Below, one piece after another: positions 36,995-45,054 of a DNA stretch of 64,000 bases. Numbering within the stretch: position 1 is the stretch's first letter; each line of letters opens with the position of its first letter. Origin of the DNA: Salinispora fenicalii (GTDB lineage: Bacteria; Actinomycetota; Actinomycetes; Mycobacteriales; Micromonosporaceae); NCBI RefSeq assembly GCF_000514815.1, contig NZ_AZWQ01000019.1:149925-213924 (forward strand), written 5' to 3'. The position numbers and the translations under genes are program-made. Below the pieces are notes generated by a model. It saw only the letters and a list, made by a program, of their open reading frames with translations. It was not told the origin of the DNA and did not search any database.

Positions 36995-37020
36995 CTAGGT
37001 GCTAGGCGCTAGGCGCTAGG
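36995..37020. repeat. GCTAGGC microrepeats at the IS right end
   Basis: CTAGGTGCTAGGCGCTAGGC and the next few bases contain four CTAG cores at a spacing of 7-8, starting exactly at the IS boundary. This could reflect repeated target use or slippage. Confidence 0.5.
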
Positions 37021-37847
37021 CGGCAGGCGCGGATCGCGGTCAGCGTCGCGTGGATATCGAACTGGTGCCCGTCCTCGCTCTCCCAGCCCCCATCGCTGCG
37101 CTGGGTCTCGGCGAGTCGGCGGCGAGCGCGCACCAGGACCCGGTCCTGCGGGTCCACGCCGACCCGGCGCAGCGTCGCGGCCAGCCAGGCGACATTGGCC
37201 GGGGTCATATCGCCGATCCGCTCGGTGAGTGCCACCTGGATCCGGGCGGACTCCTGGTGCATCTCCTGCCGGAACAGCACCGCCGCGCTCAGCCAACCAG
37301 CGGCGAGGAATGACGGCCAGGTCCCGTCCGGGCCCAACCGGGCCGCGAGGGAAAGCGCGGCGCCGTGCACGACACCCGCGTACGCACCGCCGACCCGGGC
37401 GTCCAACGGCCCGGCCGCCCGGGCATCCAGGCCGGCGACGCTGAGCCAGAACGCCGCGCTCGCCGTCAGGTAGAAACTCGCCTCCGGGTCACCCGGCCGG
37501 GCCCACTCGGGGGCGGTGTCGGCCAGCGCGGCGTCCTCTTCCCAGCCCCCCTCCGGTAGCTGGCGCGCGGCGAGCCAGTCCAGCGCCCGCCGAGCCGACG
37601 ACCGGCCGAGGCCACCGAGGTCGTCGAGCTCGCCGAGGCGGAAGCAGGTCGCGTCAACGGAGGCGGTCTCCCCCTCGACGTAGGCCGGCCAACCGCCCTC
37701 CGGCAGCTGCCCGGTCTCGGCGACCGCAAACACCTCCTCAGCCGGCGGGGTGCCGGTGCGCAGTCGGGCAAGCCGGGCCCGCTCCACCACGTCTCCCCGC
37801 GCCACCACGTAGCCGATCGCGGCCTCGATATCCACCACGGCGGTCAC
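37002..37847 (-). CDS. toroid-fold (prenyltransferase/squalene-cyclase-like) protein
   Basis: A 281-residue protein of alternating helices with repeated QW-like motifs: LPEGGWPAYVEGE, LPEGGWEEDAAL, DGTWPSFLAAG and SDGGWESEDGHQFDIHATL. This is the alpha/alpha-toroid found in terpene cyclases and prenyltransferase beta subunits, but the DxDD motif of class II cyclases is not visible, so the enzymatic role is open. GTG 37847 with AGGTA upstream is the chosen start. The IS right end lies 4 bases beyond its stop. Confidence 0.65.
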   Translation of the reverse strand: MTAVVDIEAAIGYVVARGDVVERARLARLRTGTPPAEEVFAVAETGQLPEGGWPAYVEGETASVDATCFRLGELDDLGGLGRSSARRALDWLAARQLPEGGWEEDAALADTAPEWARPGDPEASFYLTASAAFWLSVAGLDARAAGPLDARVGGAYAGVVHGAALSLAARLGPDGTWPSFLAAGWLSAAVLFRQEMHQESARIQVALTERIGDMTPANVAWLAATLRRVGVDPQDRVLVRARRRLAETQRSDGGWESEDGHQFDIHATLTAIRACRLAPSA

Positions 37848-37955
37848 GCTACCTGGGCAGATGCGATCCCGCTCCAGGGAATCGGCCGCCCGGCGCCCGG
37901 TGCTCGCCGCAACGTCGAGCACCGGGGCGTCCCACGCTGACCAGCCCTGGCCCGA

Positions 37956-39137
37956 TCAGTACGCGGGCAGCGACGGGTCGACCTGTTTGATCCAAGAGAG
38001 GACACCTCCCTGGAGGTGCACCGCGTCCCGGAAGCCAGCGGATTTCAGCGCGGCGAGCGCCTCCGCGGACCGGACGCCGGACTTGCAGTGCAGCACGATC
38101 TGTCGGTCCTGCGGGAGCTTCACCAGCGCCTGCCCAGAGATGATCTCTCCCTTGGGGATCAGTGTGGAGCCTGGAATCCGGACGATCTCGAACTCGGCCG
38201 GCTCCCGCACGTCAACCAGGAAGAGCTCCTTGCCGGCGTCCTGCCACGCCTTCAGCTCCCCCGCGGTGATCGTCGCGTCCGCCGCGGCCTCCTGAGCCTC
38301 AGCCGACACCGCACCGCAGAAGTCCTCGTAGTCGGCCAGCAGGTCAGTGACCGTGGGGTTCTCGCCGCAGAGCGCGCAGTTCGGATCCTTCCGCACCTTG
38401 ATCTTGCGGTAGCTCATCTCCAGGGCGTCGTAGACCATGAGTCGGCCGACCAGCGGTTCACCGACACCGGCGAGGAGCTTGATCGCCTCGTTCACCTGAA
38501 TCGAGCCGATTGACGCGCAGAGCACGCCAAGTACGCCGCCCTCCGCACAGGAGGGCACCATGCCGGGCGGAGGAGGCTCCGGGTAGAGGCAGCGGTAGCA
38601 GGGGCCATGCTCAGCCCAGAACACCGACGCCTGCCCGTCGAACCGGTAGATGGACCCCCACACGTACGGCTTGCCAAGCAGCACCGCCGCGTCGTTGACC
38701 AGGTACCGGGTAGCGAAGTTGTCGGTGCCGTCCACGATCAGGTCGTACTGGGCAAAGATCTCCCGGACGTTGTCCCGGTCCAATGCCGTGTTGTGGATCT
38801 TCACCTCGACCAGCGGATTGATCTCCCGAATGCTGGCGGAAGCGGACTCGGCCTTGGCTCGGCCGACGTCGGAGACGCCATGGATGATCTGACGTTGGAG
38901 GTTGGACTCGTCAACGGTGTCGAAGTCGACGATGCCGAGCGTGCCCACCCCGGCGGCGGCGAGGTACATCAGCGCCGGAGAACCGAGGCCACCGGCACCC
39001 ACACAGAGCACCCGGGCGTTTTTCAACCGCTTCTGCCCCTCGACCCCGATATCCGGGATGATCAGATGGCGCGAGTAGCGACGGATCTCGTCAACGGTCA
39101 GCTCGGCGGCAGGCTCGACGAGCGGGGGCAGCGACAC
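37956..39137 (-). CDS. moeZ: adenylyltransferase/sulfurtransferase MoeZ (ThiF/MoeB plus rhodanese)
   Basis: A 393-residue two-domain protein. The N-terminal ThiF/MoeB domain has VLCVGAGGLGSPALMYLAAAG, IVDFDTVDESNLQRQI, and paired zinc cysteines in CYRCLYPEP and CALCGENP. The C-terminal rhodanese domain has the active Cys in VLHCKSGVRSAEAL. It adenylates and sulfurates sulfur-carrier proteins for molybdopterin and related pathways. GTG 39137 has GGGGAG upstream. Confidence 0.94.
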   Translation of the reverse strand: MSLPPLVEPAAELTVDEIRRYSRHLIIPDIGVEGQKRLKNARVLCVGAGGLGSPALMYLAAAGVGTLGIVDFDTVDESNLQRQIIHGVSDVGRAKAESASASIREINPLVEVKIHNTALDRDNVREIFAQYDLIVDGTDNFATRYLVNDAAVLLGKPYVWGSIYRFDGQASVFWAEHGPCYRCLYPEPPPPGMVPSCAEGGVLGVLCASIGSIQVNEAIKLLAGVGEPLVGRLMVYDALEMSYRKIKVRKDPNCALCGENPTVTDLLADYEDFCGAVSAEAQEAAADATITAGELKAWQDAGKELFLVDVREPAEFEIVRIPGSTLIPKGEIISGQALVKLPQDRQIVLHCKSGVRSAEALAALKSAGFRDAVHLQGGVLSWIKQVDPSLPAY

Positions 39138-39281
39138 GGTGAACTCCCCGAGGATCGGCAGTGGCGAACCGCGCCATTGTCGCTCGCCGGGCAGGCCGGC
39201 GGCCATGAGCGGGGACACGTCGCCCGAACTGCGGGAACGGGAATAGCCCGCCGGGCGTGGACCGCCACCGAAGCGGGCGCG

Positions 39282-41609
39282 CTATCCGGCGTCCCCGAGG
39301 TCAGCGAGCAACGCCTCCAGGCGACGATTCACCGCGGCCAGGGTGGCCCGTACGACCGCTTGCCGGGGGTCACCGGCGACCAGCGCAGAGCCGGCGAGCT
39401 GCTCGACCCACCCGTCACAGACCAGCAACACCACGACCGTCGCCACCTCGCAGTTGCCCAGTGGCACCAACGTGGCGTGCTCGACGAAGCAGCGTCCTCG
39501 GTCCGGCTGCGACCCCGGCACACGCAGCAGCTCATCCACCGCGGCGGCGGCGGCCGCTGCGCTGAGCCGCAGCATGTAGCCGTCCACTGCCGGCCCGGTC
39601 GCATAGCCGGTGGCAGGTGAGCCGGCGGCGAGCAGGCGGACCTCCACGGTCGCGTCGAGCCCGAAGGTGCTCACCTGCACGTGGTCGAGCACCACTCGAG
39701 GTCCCGGCCGACCACCGGTGTCAAGCGGGCGGGATGGGGCCAGCTCGGTCGCGCCGACCTGCCCCCCGCCGTACGACGTCTCGGCTGTCGCCGGGCCGTC
39801 GGTGGCCCCGCTCACCATCGCGGCTGGCCCGTCCACGGCTGCCCGACCCCAATGCGGTCCGCTGGAGTAACGCCGGCGATGCGGCGGGTCCGACCGGGCC
39901 TCATCCTGACGGTCGGTACGCGTCGGTAGGCCAGCCGGGGGCCGTCCAGCGGGCGCCACCGGTCCGTCATGGGCCGGCCCGTCCGGCTGCCGGTGAACGG
40001 ACGACATCACCTCGGCGGGCTCCTCGGGCATGTTCTGTGGGGCGGCGGCGAGACCCAACCGTTCCTGAAGGAGCCGGGCGACATGCCGACTCACCTCGGC
40101 CGGGTCGGCACCGTCGGCGAGGTCCAGCCGAAGGCTGTGTGCGCCGGACTGGGTACGGCGTAACGCCGCGTCCCGGACACCCGCCACCCCACGAACCGCA
40201 CCGAGAATGGCGTCCACGTCGAAGCCCTCCGGACGTTCGCGCAGCGGAGCGGGCTCGTCGGCCTGGCGGAGGTGAGTGGCGATACGGGCGAGTTCTGGGG
40301 TCTTGGCGGGCGCTTCCGCAGCTGGCAGCTCCGGCACAACGGGCACATCCGGTTCGGCGGGGACACGCTGCGGCAACATCGCGGACACCGCCTCCGGCTG
40401 TCGGTCGGCGTCGGCCAACGGCGCCGGCTCGGGGGCGGACCGACGCGCCGAGTAGGGGGGCGCACTCGTCGCAATGGGCTCGGGCGGGGTGCGGTCCCAA
40501 CCACCGGGGCCACCGCGAGCAGACGCGGTTAACGGGGGGCCCGCCTCCGCCGAACCGGTCGGCTGCTCCGGCACCCAGGCGGCGGAGGCGTCCGACGGCT
40601 GGTGGGACGGGTCGGTGGTGGGCTGGCGCTTCGGCCGGACGTCGGAACGACGGCCCGGCTCGGTGGGGAACGTCGAGGCCGGCTCGACCCGGACCGGCTC
40701 GTAGGCCCGCTGTGGCTCGGCCGCCCAGGCGGGACGCTCCACGCTTGGCTGGCGCCCCTCGCCCGCCTCGGTCGCGTCGGGGTCCGAACGGAACCGGCGC
40801 CCAGTGGGCTCCCGCCGCTCACCTGCGGCATCCCGCGAAGTCCCGCCCCGAAACCGCCGCCCGGTTGGTTCCGGTTCGTCCCATCCATCCGGCTCCGCTC
40901 GGGCCCGGCGACCCGCCGACTCCGGTTCGTCCCATCCGTCCGGCTCCACCCAGGCCCGGCGACCCGCCGGCGGCGACTCGGCGCCGGCCTGCGCGGGCGC
41001 CCACTCGGCTCCCCAACTCGGGCCGGGCCAGTCCTCCGGTGGCGATGTGGGCTGGTCAGCCACCGGCCGAGGAGTGGGCTCGGCCGGCAGGTCCGGCCGG
41101 TCGTCCCGGCCGACCTCGGAGAATCGGCCCCCGGCCAGCGCGGGCGGCTGCTCGGCGGTAGGCACGGGCGCGGTCGGCCGGCCTCCACCTGCCTCCTGGG
41201 CCGACTCGCCCGAACGGCCCGGCGGGGCACTCACCGGACCTGGCCGACTACCCGGCGGGGCGCTCACTGGACTTGGCCGGATACCCGGCGGGGCACTCAC
41301 CGGACTTGGTCGGCTACCCGGCGCCTCCGGCCCGGGGTATGGGTGACCATTTGTCCGGTATCCATTGAGGTGGGGGCGGGGACCGCTCTCGGTCATGCCA
41401 GACGGAGCGGGCAGGTCACCGTGGCGCGGAGAGGAATCGCCCCAACCAGCGGACGAGTCAGATCGACGCCAGGGTGTGGCTGCTTCCGGCGCCCAGGCTC
41501 CGGTGGGGGGCACCCACGGACTGTCGGAACGGGAGTGGACCGGCTGTGGGCCGGTCTCGTCACCGTGCTCTCCCGGGGTGGCGGCACCGGGTTGCCCTGC
41601 ATCACTCAC
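39282..41609 (-). CDS. large protein with disordered repeat region and C-terminal conserved domain
   Basis: The 775-residue product has about 430 residues of Pro/Ser/Arg/Glu-rich low-complexity sequence, including SAPPG-type repeats (PSPVSAPPG three times) and two tandem RRARAEPDGWDEPE-type units. It then has an ordered domain DAILGAVRGVAGVRDAALRR and a last part VVLDHVQVSTFGLDATVEVRLLAAG ending in helical VNRRLEALLADLG. I recognise no family. The GTG at 41609 has AAGGAG 6 bases before it. It is divergent from a TetR gene. A scaffolding or regulatory role is possible but unproven. Confidence 0.65.
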   Translation of the reverse strand: MSDAGQPGAATPGEHGDETGPQPVHSRSDSPWVPPTGAWAPEAATPWRRSDSSAGWGDSSPRHGDLPAPSGMTESGPRPHLNGYRTNGHPYPGPEAPGSRPSPVSAPPGIRPSPVSAPPGSRPGPVSAPPGRSGESAQEAGGGRPTAPVPTAEQPPALAGGRFSEVGRDDRPDLPAEPTPRPVADQPTSPPEDWPGPSWGAEWAPAQAGAESPPAGRRAWVEPDGWDEPESAGRRARAEPDGWDEPEPTGRRFRGGTSRDAAGERREPTGRRFRSDPDATEAGEGRQPSVERPAWAAEPQRAYEPVRVEPASTFPTEPGRRSDVRPKRQPTTDPSHQPSDASAAWVPEQPTGSAEAGPPLTASARGGPGGWDRTPPEPIATSAPPYSARRSAPEPAPLADADRQPEAVSAMLPQRVPAEPDVPVVPELPAAEAPAKTPELARIATHLRQADEPAPLRERPEGFDVDAILGAVRGVAGVRDAALRRTQSGAHSLRLDLADGADPAEVSRHVARLLQERLGLAAAPQNMPEEPAEVMSSVHRQPDGPAHDGPVAPAGRPPAGLPTRTDRQDEARSDPPHRRRYSSGPHWGRAAVDGPAAMVSGATDGPATAETSYGGGQVGATELAPSRPLDTGGRPGPRVVLDHVQVSTFGLDATVEVRLLAAGSPATGYATGPAVDGYMLRLSAAAAAAAVDELLRVPGSQPDRGRCFVEHATLVPLGNCEVATVVVLLVCDGWVEQLAGSALVAGDPRQAVVRATLAAVNRRLEALLADLGDAG

Positions 41610-41754
41610 CGCGCGCTCCTTGGTCGCCCCCGCTGAGGCTACCGTGTGGTGACAGTGGCGATAAGTTACGGCGGCGGGCCAATTCCGGGACAGGCAGTGA
41701 TCCTTGACCGGTTCGGGTGATATGCCAGCTCGTATGAAGAACTCGGAGGCTCCC

Positions 41755-42393
41755 ATGACCGCTGTGGGGAACGGCACCCAGACCGCCGGCCGGCCCACCC
41801 GCCTACCCCGGTCCGCCCGCCGCAGGCAGTTGCTCGCCGCGGCGCAGGAGGTGTTCGTCGCGCAGGGCTACCACGCAGCCGCGATGGACGACATCGCCGA
41901 ACGTGCAGGGGTCTCCAAGCCGGTGCTGTATCAGCACTTCCCCGGCAAGATGGAGCTCTACCTGGCACTGCTTGACACCCACTGCGACACGCTCGTGGCA
42001 AAGGTGCAGGAAGCGATGCGCGGCACCCTCGACAACAAGGAGCGGGTGAGCGCCTCCGTCCGGGCGTACTTCGACTTCGTTGACCATGAGAGTGAGGCAT
42101 TCCGCCTGGTCTTCGAGTCCGACCTGCGCAACGACCCCGCGGTACGGCAGCGGGTCGAGCGGGTGGAGCAGGGCTGCATCGCGGCGATCACCGACACGAT
42201 CATCTCGGATACCGGCGTAAGCCGGGCACACGCGGAGTTGCTCGCGTCCGGCCTGGTCGGGGCGGCCGAGACGGCGGCGCAGTTCTGGCTGGCCCGAGGG
42301 CGGCAGGTGGCGAAGGGGGAGGCGGAGGCGTTGGTCGCCGCGCTCTCCTGGCGAGGCATCGCGAGCTTCCCGCTGCAAGGTGAGTCAGCCTGA
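41755..42393 (+). CDS. TetR-family transcriptional regulator
   Basis: A 212-residue regulator. The N-terminal domain has RRRQLLAAAQEVFVAQGYHAAAMDDIAERAGVSKPVLYQHFPGKMELYLALL, the TetR helix-turn-helix. The C-terminal ligand domain contains FRLVFESDLRNDPAVRQRVERVEQG, seen in a group of actinobacterial TetR proteins encoded beside DUF3107. ATG 41755 has GGAGG 5 bases before it; the ATG at 41734 is less likely. Confidence 0.92.
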   Translation: MTAVGNGTQTAGRPTRLPRSARRRQLLAAAQEVFVAQGYHAAAMDDIAERAGVSKPVLYQHFPGKMELYLALLDTHCDTLVAKVQEAMRGTLDNKERVSASVRAYFDFVDHESEAFRLVFESDLRNDPAVRQRVERVEQGCIAAITDTIISDTGVSRAHAELLASGLVGAAETAAQFWLARGRQVAKGEAEALVAALSWRGIASFPLQGESA

Positions 42394-42457
42394 CCGCCGC
42401 CCCCGTGATCGGATAGCCTTCGCAAGGCGGCATTCTCGCCCCAGCGGAGGAGGCACA

Positions 42458-42685
42458 GTGGAGGTCAAGATCGGCGTGCAGTACGCGCCGCGCGAGCTGG
42501 TTCTGGAGAGCGCACAGTCGCCGGCCGAGATCGAGCGGATCGTGACCGACGCCATCGCCGGCGACGGCGGCACCCTCTCCCTCACCGACGAGAAGGGGCG
42601 GCGGGTCATCGTCCCGGTCGACAAGGTCGCTTACGTCGAAATCGCCGAGGCGTCCTCCCGGGCGGTCGGATTTACGGTCCGCTGA
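42458..42685 (+). CDS. DUF3107 small protein
   Basis: A 75-residue protein beginning VEVKIGVQYAPRELVLESAQ and ending KVAYVEIAEASSRAVGFTV, the DUF3107 pattern of short actinobacterial proteins with unknown role. GTG 42458 has GGAGGAGG upstream. It follows the TetR gene by 64 bases and precedes a strong hairpin, so the two probably share a transcript. Confidence 0.88.
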   Translation: MEVKIGVQYAPRELVLESAQSPAEIERIVTDAIAGDGGTLSLTDEKGRRVIVPVDKVAYVEIAEASSRAVGFTVR

Positions 42686-42696
42686 CCAGCGCCCTG

Positions 42697-42726
42697 CCAC
42701 GGCAGGTGCCGAGGCACTTGCCGTGG
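42697..42726 (+). terminator. terminator after DUF3107
   Basis: CCACGGCAGGTGCC pairs with GGCACTTGCCGTGG at 13 of 14 positions, with only GA in the loop, 11 bases after the DUF3107 stop codon. Confidence 0.75.
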
Positions 42727-43278
42727 CGTGCGTCCGGCAGGCGGTGAGCGACGCCGACACCCCACGCTCAGTGCTTGCGTCGGAGGTCGGCGAGTCAACC
42801 CTGGGGATAGCTCCCCGGTTCACCCCCCCCGGGGGCAAGGTAGGCGGTTGGCGCCACCTCGCAGAGTCGTGGCCACCCCTCGACGGGCCTCGCCCCAAGC
42901 GTGCTGCCGGCGAGCGGAACGACCATCGCCCTTGCCTCGGTAGCCCGCAGTTGCGCCGCCTCGAGCAGGCGAAGGCGCCGGCTCTCCCCGGCCTTCCCGG
43001 CACCACCTGCCGGAATCTGAGCAGCGCCGGAGAGGTTCAGGTAGAATAGAACAGTTGCCGTGGGCTCCGACCGACGTTCGATCTCGATCTGGTCCAACAA
43101 TCGATCTGGTCCAACGATCGATTAGTTCCCGTTTCGATCTGGTCGCAGCCGGCCCGCGGCGCGCGTGCGGCCCGGTCCGGCTCGGCGATTCGCCACCCGA
43201 CCGTGTGGCCCGCGCCACACCGTCCGCGCCTCGAGGACTTAACGGGGCGCACCCACGAGAGGGCACCCCCACATCGAG
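42727..43278. other. 552-base leader region of the DEAD-box helicase
   Basis: No clear gene on either strand, though the minus strand has an open frame (42795-43100) of doubtful status. A TAGAAT -10-like hexamer at 43042-43047 suggests transcription of the helicase starts near 43054, giving a 5' leader of about 225 bases with direct repeats (43084-43146). Confidence 0.5.
43084..43146. repeat. TCGATCTGGTC direct repeats in helicase leader
   Basis: TCGATCTGGTCCAAC occurs at 43084 and 43101 (17-base period), and a TCGATCTGGTC copy at 43134. They lie in the untranslated leader of the DEAD-box helicase, so they could form RNA structure or protein-binding sites. Confidence 0.7.
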
Positions 43279-44952
43279 ATGAGCGAACTCACCCACAACC
43301 TCATGGACGGCACCGAACTTGCCGCCACCGCATCAGTACGCCCGGAAGCGCCCACTTTCGCCGAGTTGGGCGCCCGTAAAGAGACCGTTGACGCGCTAAA
43401 CGCCGCTGGAATCACCCGAGCCTTCGCCATCCAGGAGTACGCGCTGCCGATCGCGCTGCGCGGCGTTGACCTGATCGGCCAGGCCCCGACCGGTACCGGC
43501 AAGACTCTCGGCTTCGGCGTGCCACTGCTGGAACGGGTCTTCGCCCCCGCCGAGGGCGGCGACGGCGCCCCGCAGGCGCTGGTCGTTGTACCAACCCGCG
43601 AGTTGGGCATCCAGGTTGCCAAGGACCTCCAGGCCGCAGGCAGCACTCGTGGCGTCCGGGTACTGCCGATCTACGGCGGGGTGGCGTACGAGCCGCAGAT
43701 CGAGGCGCTCCGCACGGGTGTGGAGATCCTGGTCGGCACCCCCGGTCGACTGCTCGACCTGGCCAAGCAGAAGCAGCTGAAGCTGGATCGGGTCCGCGCG
43801 CTCGTCCTGGACGAGGCCGACCGGATGCTCGACCTGGGCTTCCTCGACGATGTCGAGAAGATCCTGGCGATGCTGCCGGAAGAGCGGCAGACGATGCTCT
43901 TCTCGGCCACGATGCCGGACCCGATCGTCGCGCTCTCCCGGCGCTTCCTGCGCCGGCCAGTGACGATCCACGCCGGGCACACCGCCGAGACCGGCCCGTC
44001 ACCGCAGACCCAGCAGTTGGCCTACCGCACCCACTCACTCAACAAGATCGAGATCGTGGCGCGAATCCTCCAGGCCAAGGGGCGCGGGCTGACCATGATC
44101 TTCACCCGGACCAAGCGAGCGGCCGACCGGGTCGCAGCGGATCTGGACTTCCGCGGCTTCGCCGTGGCCGCCGTCCACGGCGACCTCGGCCAAGGCGCCC
44201 GGGAGCGGGCGCTGCGGGCCTTCCGCACCGGCAAGATCGACACTCTGGTCGCTACCGACGTGGCCGCCCGGGGCATTGATGTCAGCGGCGTTACCCACGT
44301 CCTCAACTACGACTGTCCGGAGGACCAGGACACGTACACCCACCGGATCGGCCGGACCGGCCGGGCGGGGGCGAGCGGGGTCGCGGTGACCTTCGTCGAC
44401 TGGGACGACATGCCCCGCTGGCGAATCATCGACAAGACCCTTGGCCTGGAGATGCCGGAGCCGCCGGAGACCTACCACACCTCCCCGCACCTCTACGCCG
44501 AGCTGGACATCTCCCCGGAGGTCACCAGCACCCTGCCCACCGGCGCGCGGACCCGAGCCGGGCTCTCCGCTGAGGTCGAGGAGGACCTCGGCGGGCGGCC
44601 CCGCCGCGGCGATGGCCGCGGGCCGCGCCGTGGCACAGGCCGGGACCGCCGCCGGGGCCGCGGTGGCGACGCCGATTCTGAAGCTGGCGCCACCACCGAC
44701 CAGGGCGAGGGGGGCGAGGCCGCGGAGCGCACCCCCCGCCGCCGGCGACGCCGTCGGGGCGGCGAGGTGATCACCGCCGGCGAATCCGCGGCATCGACCG
44801 TCGAGACCGGCGAAGCGGCCACCGCCGACTCGCCGGGCATTTCGGCGCCGAAGCCGCGGCGTCGCCGGCGACGCCGCGGCGGTGGCTCCGACACCGGCAC
44901 GACGACCAAGACAAGCGACACCGGCACGGCGGCCAAGACAACCACCGACTGA
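43279..44952 (+). CDS. DEAD-box RNA helicase (RhlE-like) with RGG/Arg-rich tail
   Basis: A 557-residue helicase: Q-motif, Walker A APTGTGKT (about residue 71), PTRELGIQ, TPGRLLD, DEAD motif VLDEADRMLD, SAT, then the second RecA domain with VHGDLGQGARERAL, ATDVAARGIDV and HRIGRTGRAG. After residue 430 a basic disordered tail with RRGDGRGPRRGTGR and poly-Arg runs follows, likely RNA-binding. ATG 43279 has only a distant GAGAGGG. Many such helicases handle cold or ribosome assembly stress; the long leader suggests post-transcriptional control. Confidence 0.93.
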   Translation: MSELTHNLMDGTELAATASVRPEAPTFAELGARKETVDALNAAGITRAFAIQEYALPIALRGVDLIGQAPTGTGKTLGFGVPLLERVFAPAEGGDGAPQALVVVPTRELGIQVAKDLQAAGSTRGVRVLPIYGGVAYEPQIEALRTGVEILVGTPGRLLDLAKQKQLKLDRVRALVLDEADRMLDLGFLDDVEKILAMLPEERQTMLFSATMPDPIVALSRRFLRRPVTIHAGHTAETGPSPQTQQLAYRTHSLNKIEIVARILQAKGRGLTMIFTRTKRAADRVAADLDFRGFAVAAVHGDLGQGARERALRAFRTGKIDTLVATDVAARGIDVSGVTHVLNYDCPEDQDTYTHRIGRTGRAGASGVAVTFVDWDDMPRWRIIDKTLGLEMPEPPETYHTSPHLYAELDISPEVTSTLPTGARTRAGLSAEVEEDLGGRPRRGDGRGPRRGTGRDRRRGRGGDADSEAGATTDQGEGGEAAERTPRRRRRRRGGEVITAGESAASTVETGEAATADSPGISAPKPRRRRRRRGGGSDTGTTTKTSDTGTAAKTTTD

Positions 44953-44970
44953 ACACGCCGCGTCACTGCC

Positions 44971-45002
44971 GACGTCCCTCGCTGGCACCAGCGAGGGACG
45001 TC
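44971..45002 (+). terminator. terminator after the helicase
   Basis: GACGTCCCTCGCTGG and its exact reverse complement form a 15-bp perfect stem with a two-base centre, 18 bases after the helicase stop. Confidence 0.8.
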
Positions 45003-45054
45003 GCGTGCTCGGCCGCCCGGAGCGCCCCACCGCCGATCCCCGGAGGATGACACC

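Larger units (their letters stand above)
35716..36998. mobile_element. decayed IS5-type insertion sequence carrying a phosphatase gene
   Basis: The ends are 22-base imperfect inverted repeats: 35716-35737 (CTAGGGCGTGTTTCAAAAGT then TG) and, on the other strand, 36998-36977 (CTAGCGCGTGTTTCATAAGT then TG), matching at 20 of 22 positions. The outermost CTAG is on both sides and may be the target duplication, as IS5 elements favour CTAR. Between them are a dead transposase and an apparently intact tyrosine-phosphatase gene located between the transposase 3' end and the left repeat. Confidence 0.75.

Noticed and set aside
37002..37847. Functional class II terpene cyclase
   Set aside because: Although QW-like repeats are present, the protein is short (281 residues) and the catalytic DxDD motif is not visible.
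42795..43100. Minus-strand frame of about 100 codons in the helicase leader
   Set aside because: It covers the probable plus-strand promoter (TAGAAT at 43042), has no ribosome site and no domain I can recognise. Conservation would be needed to support it.
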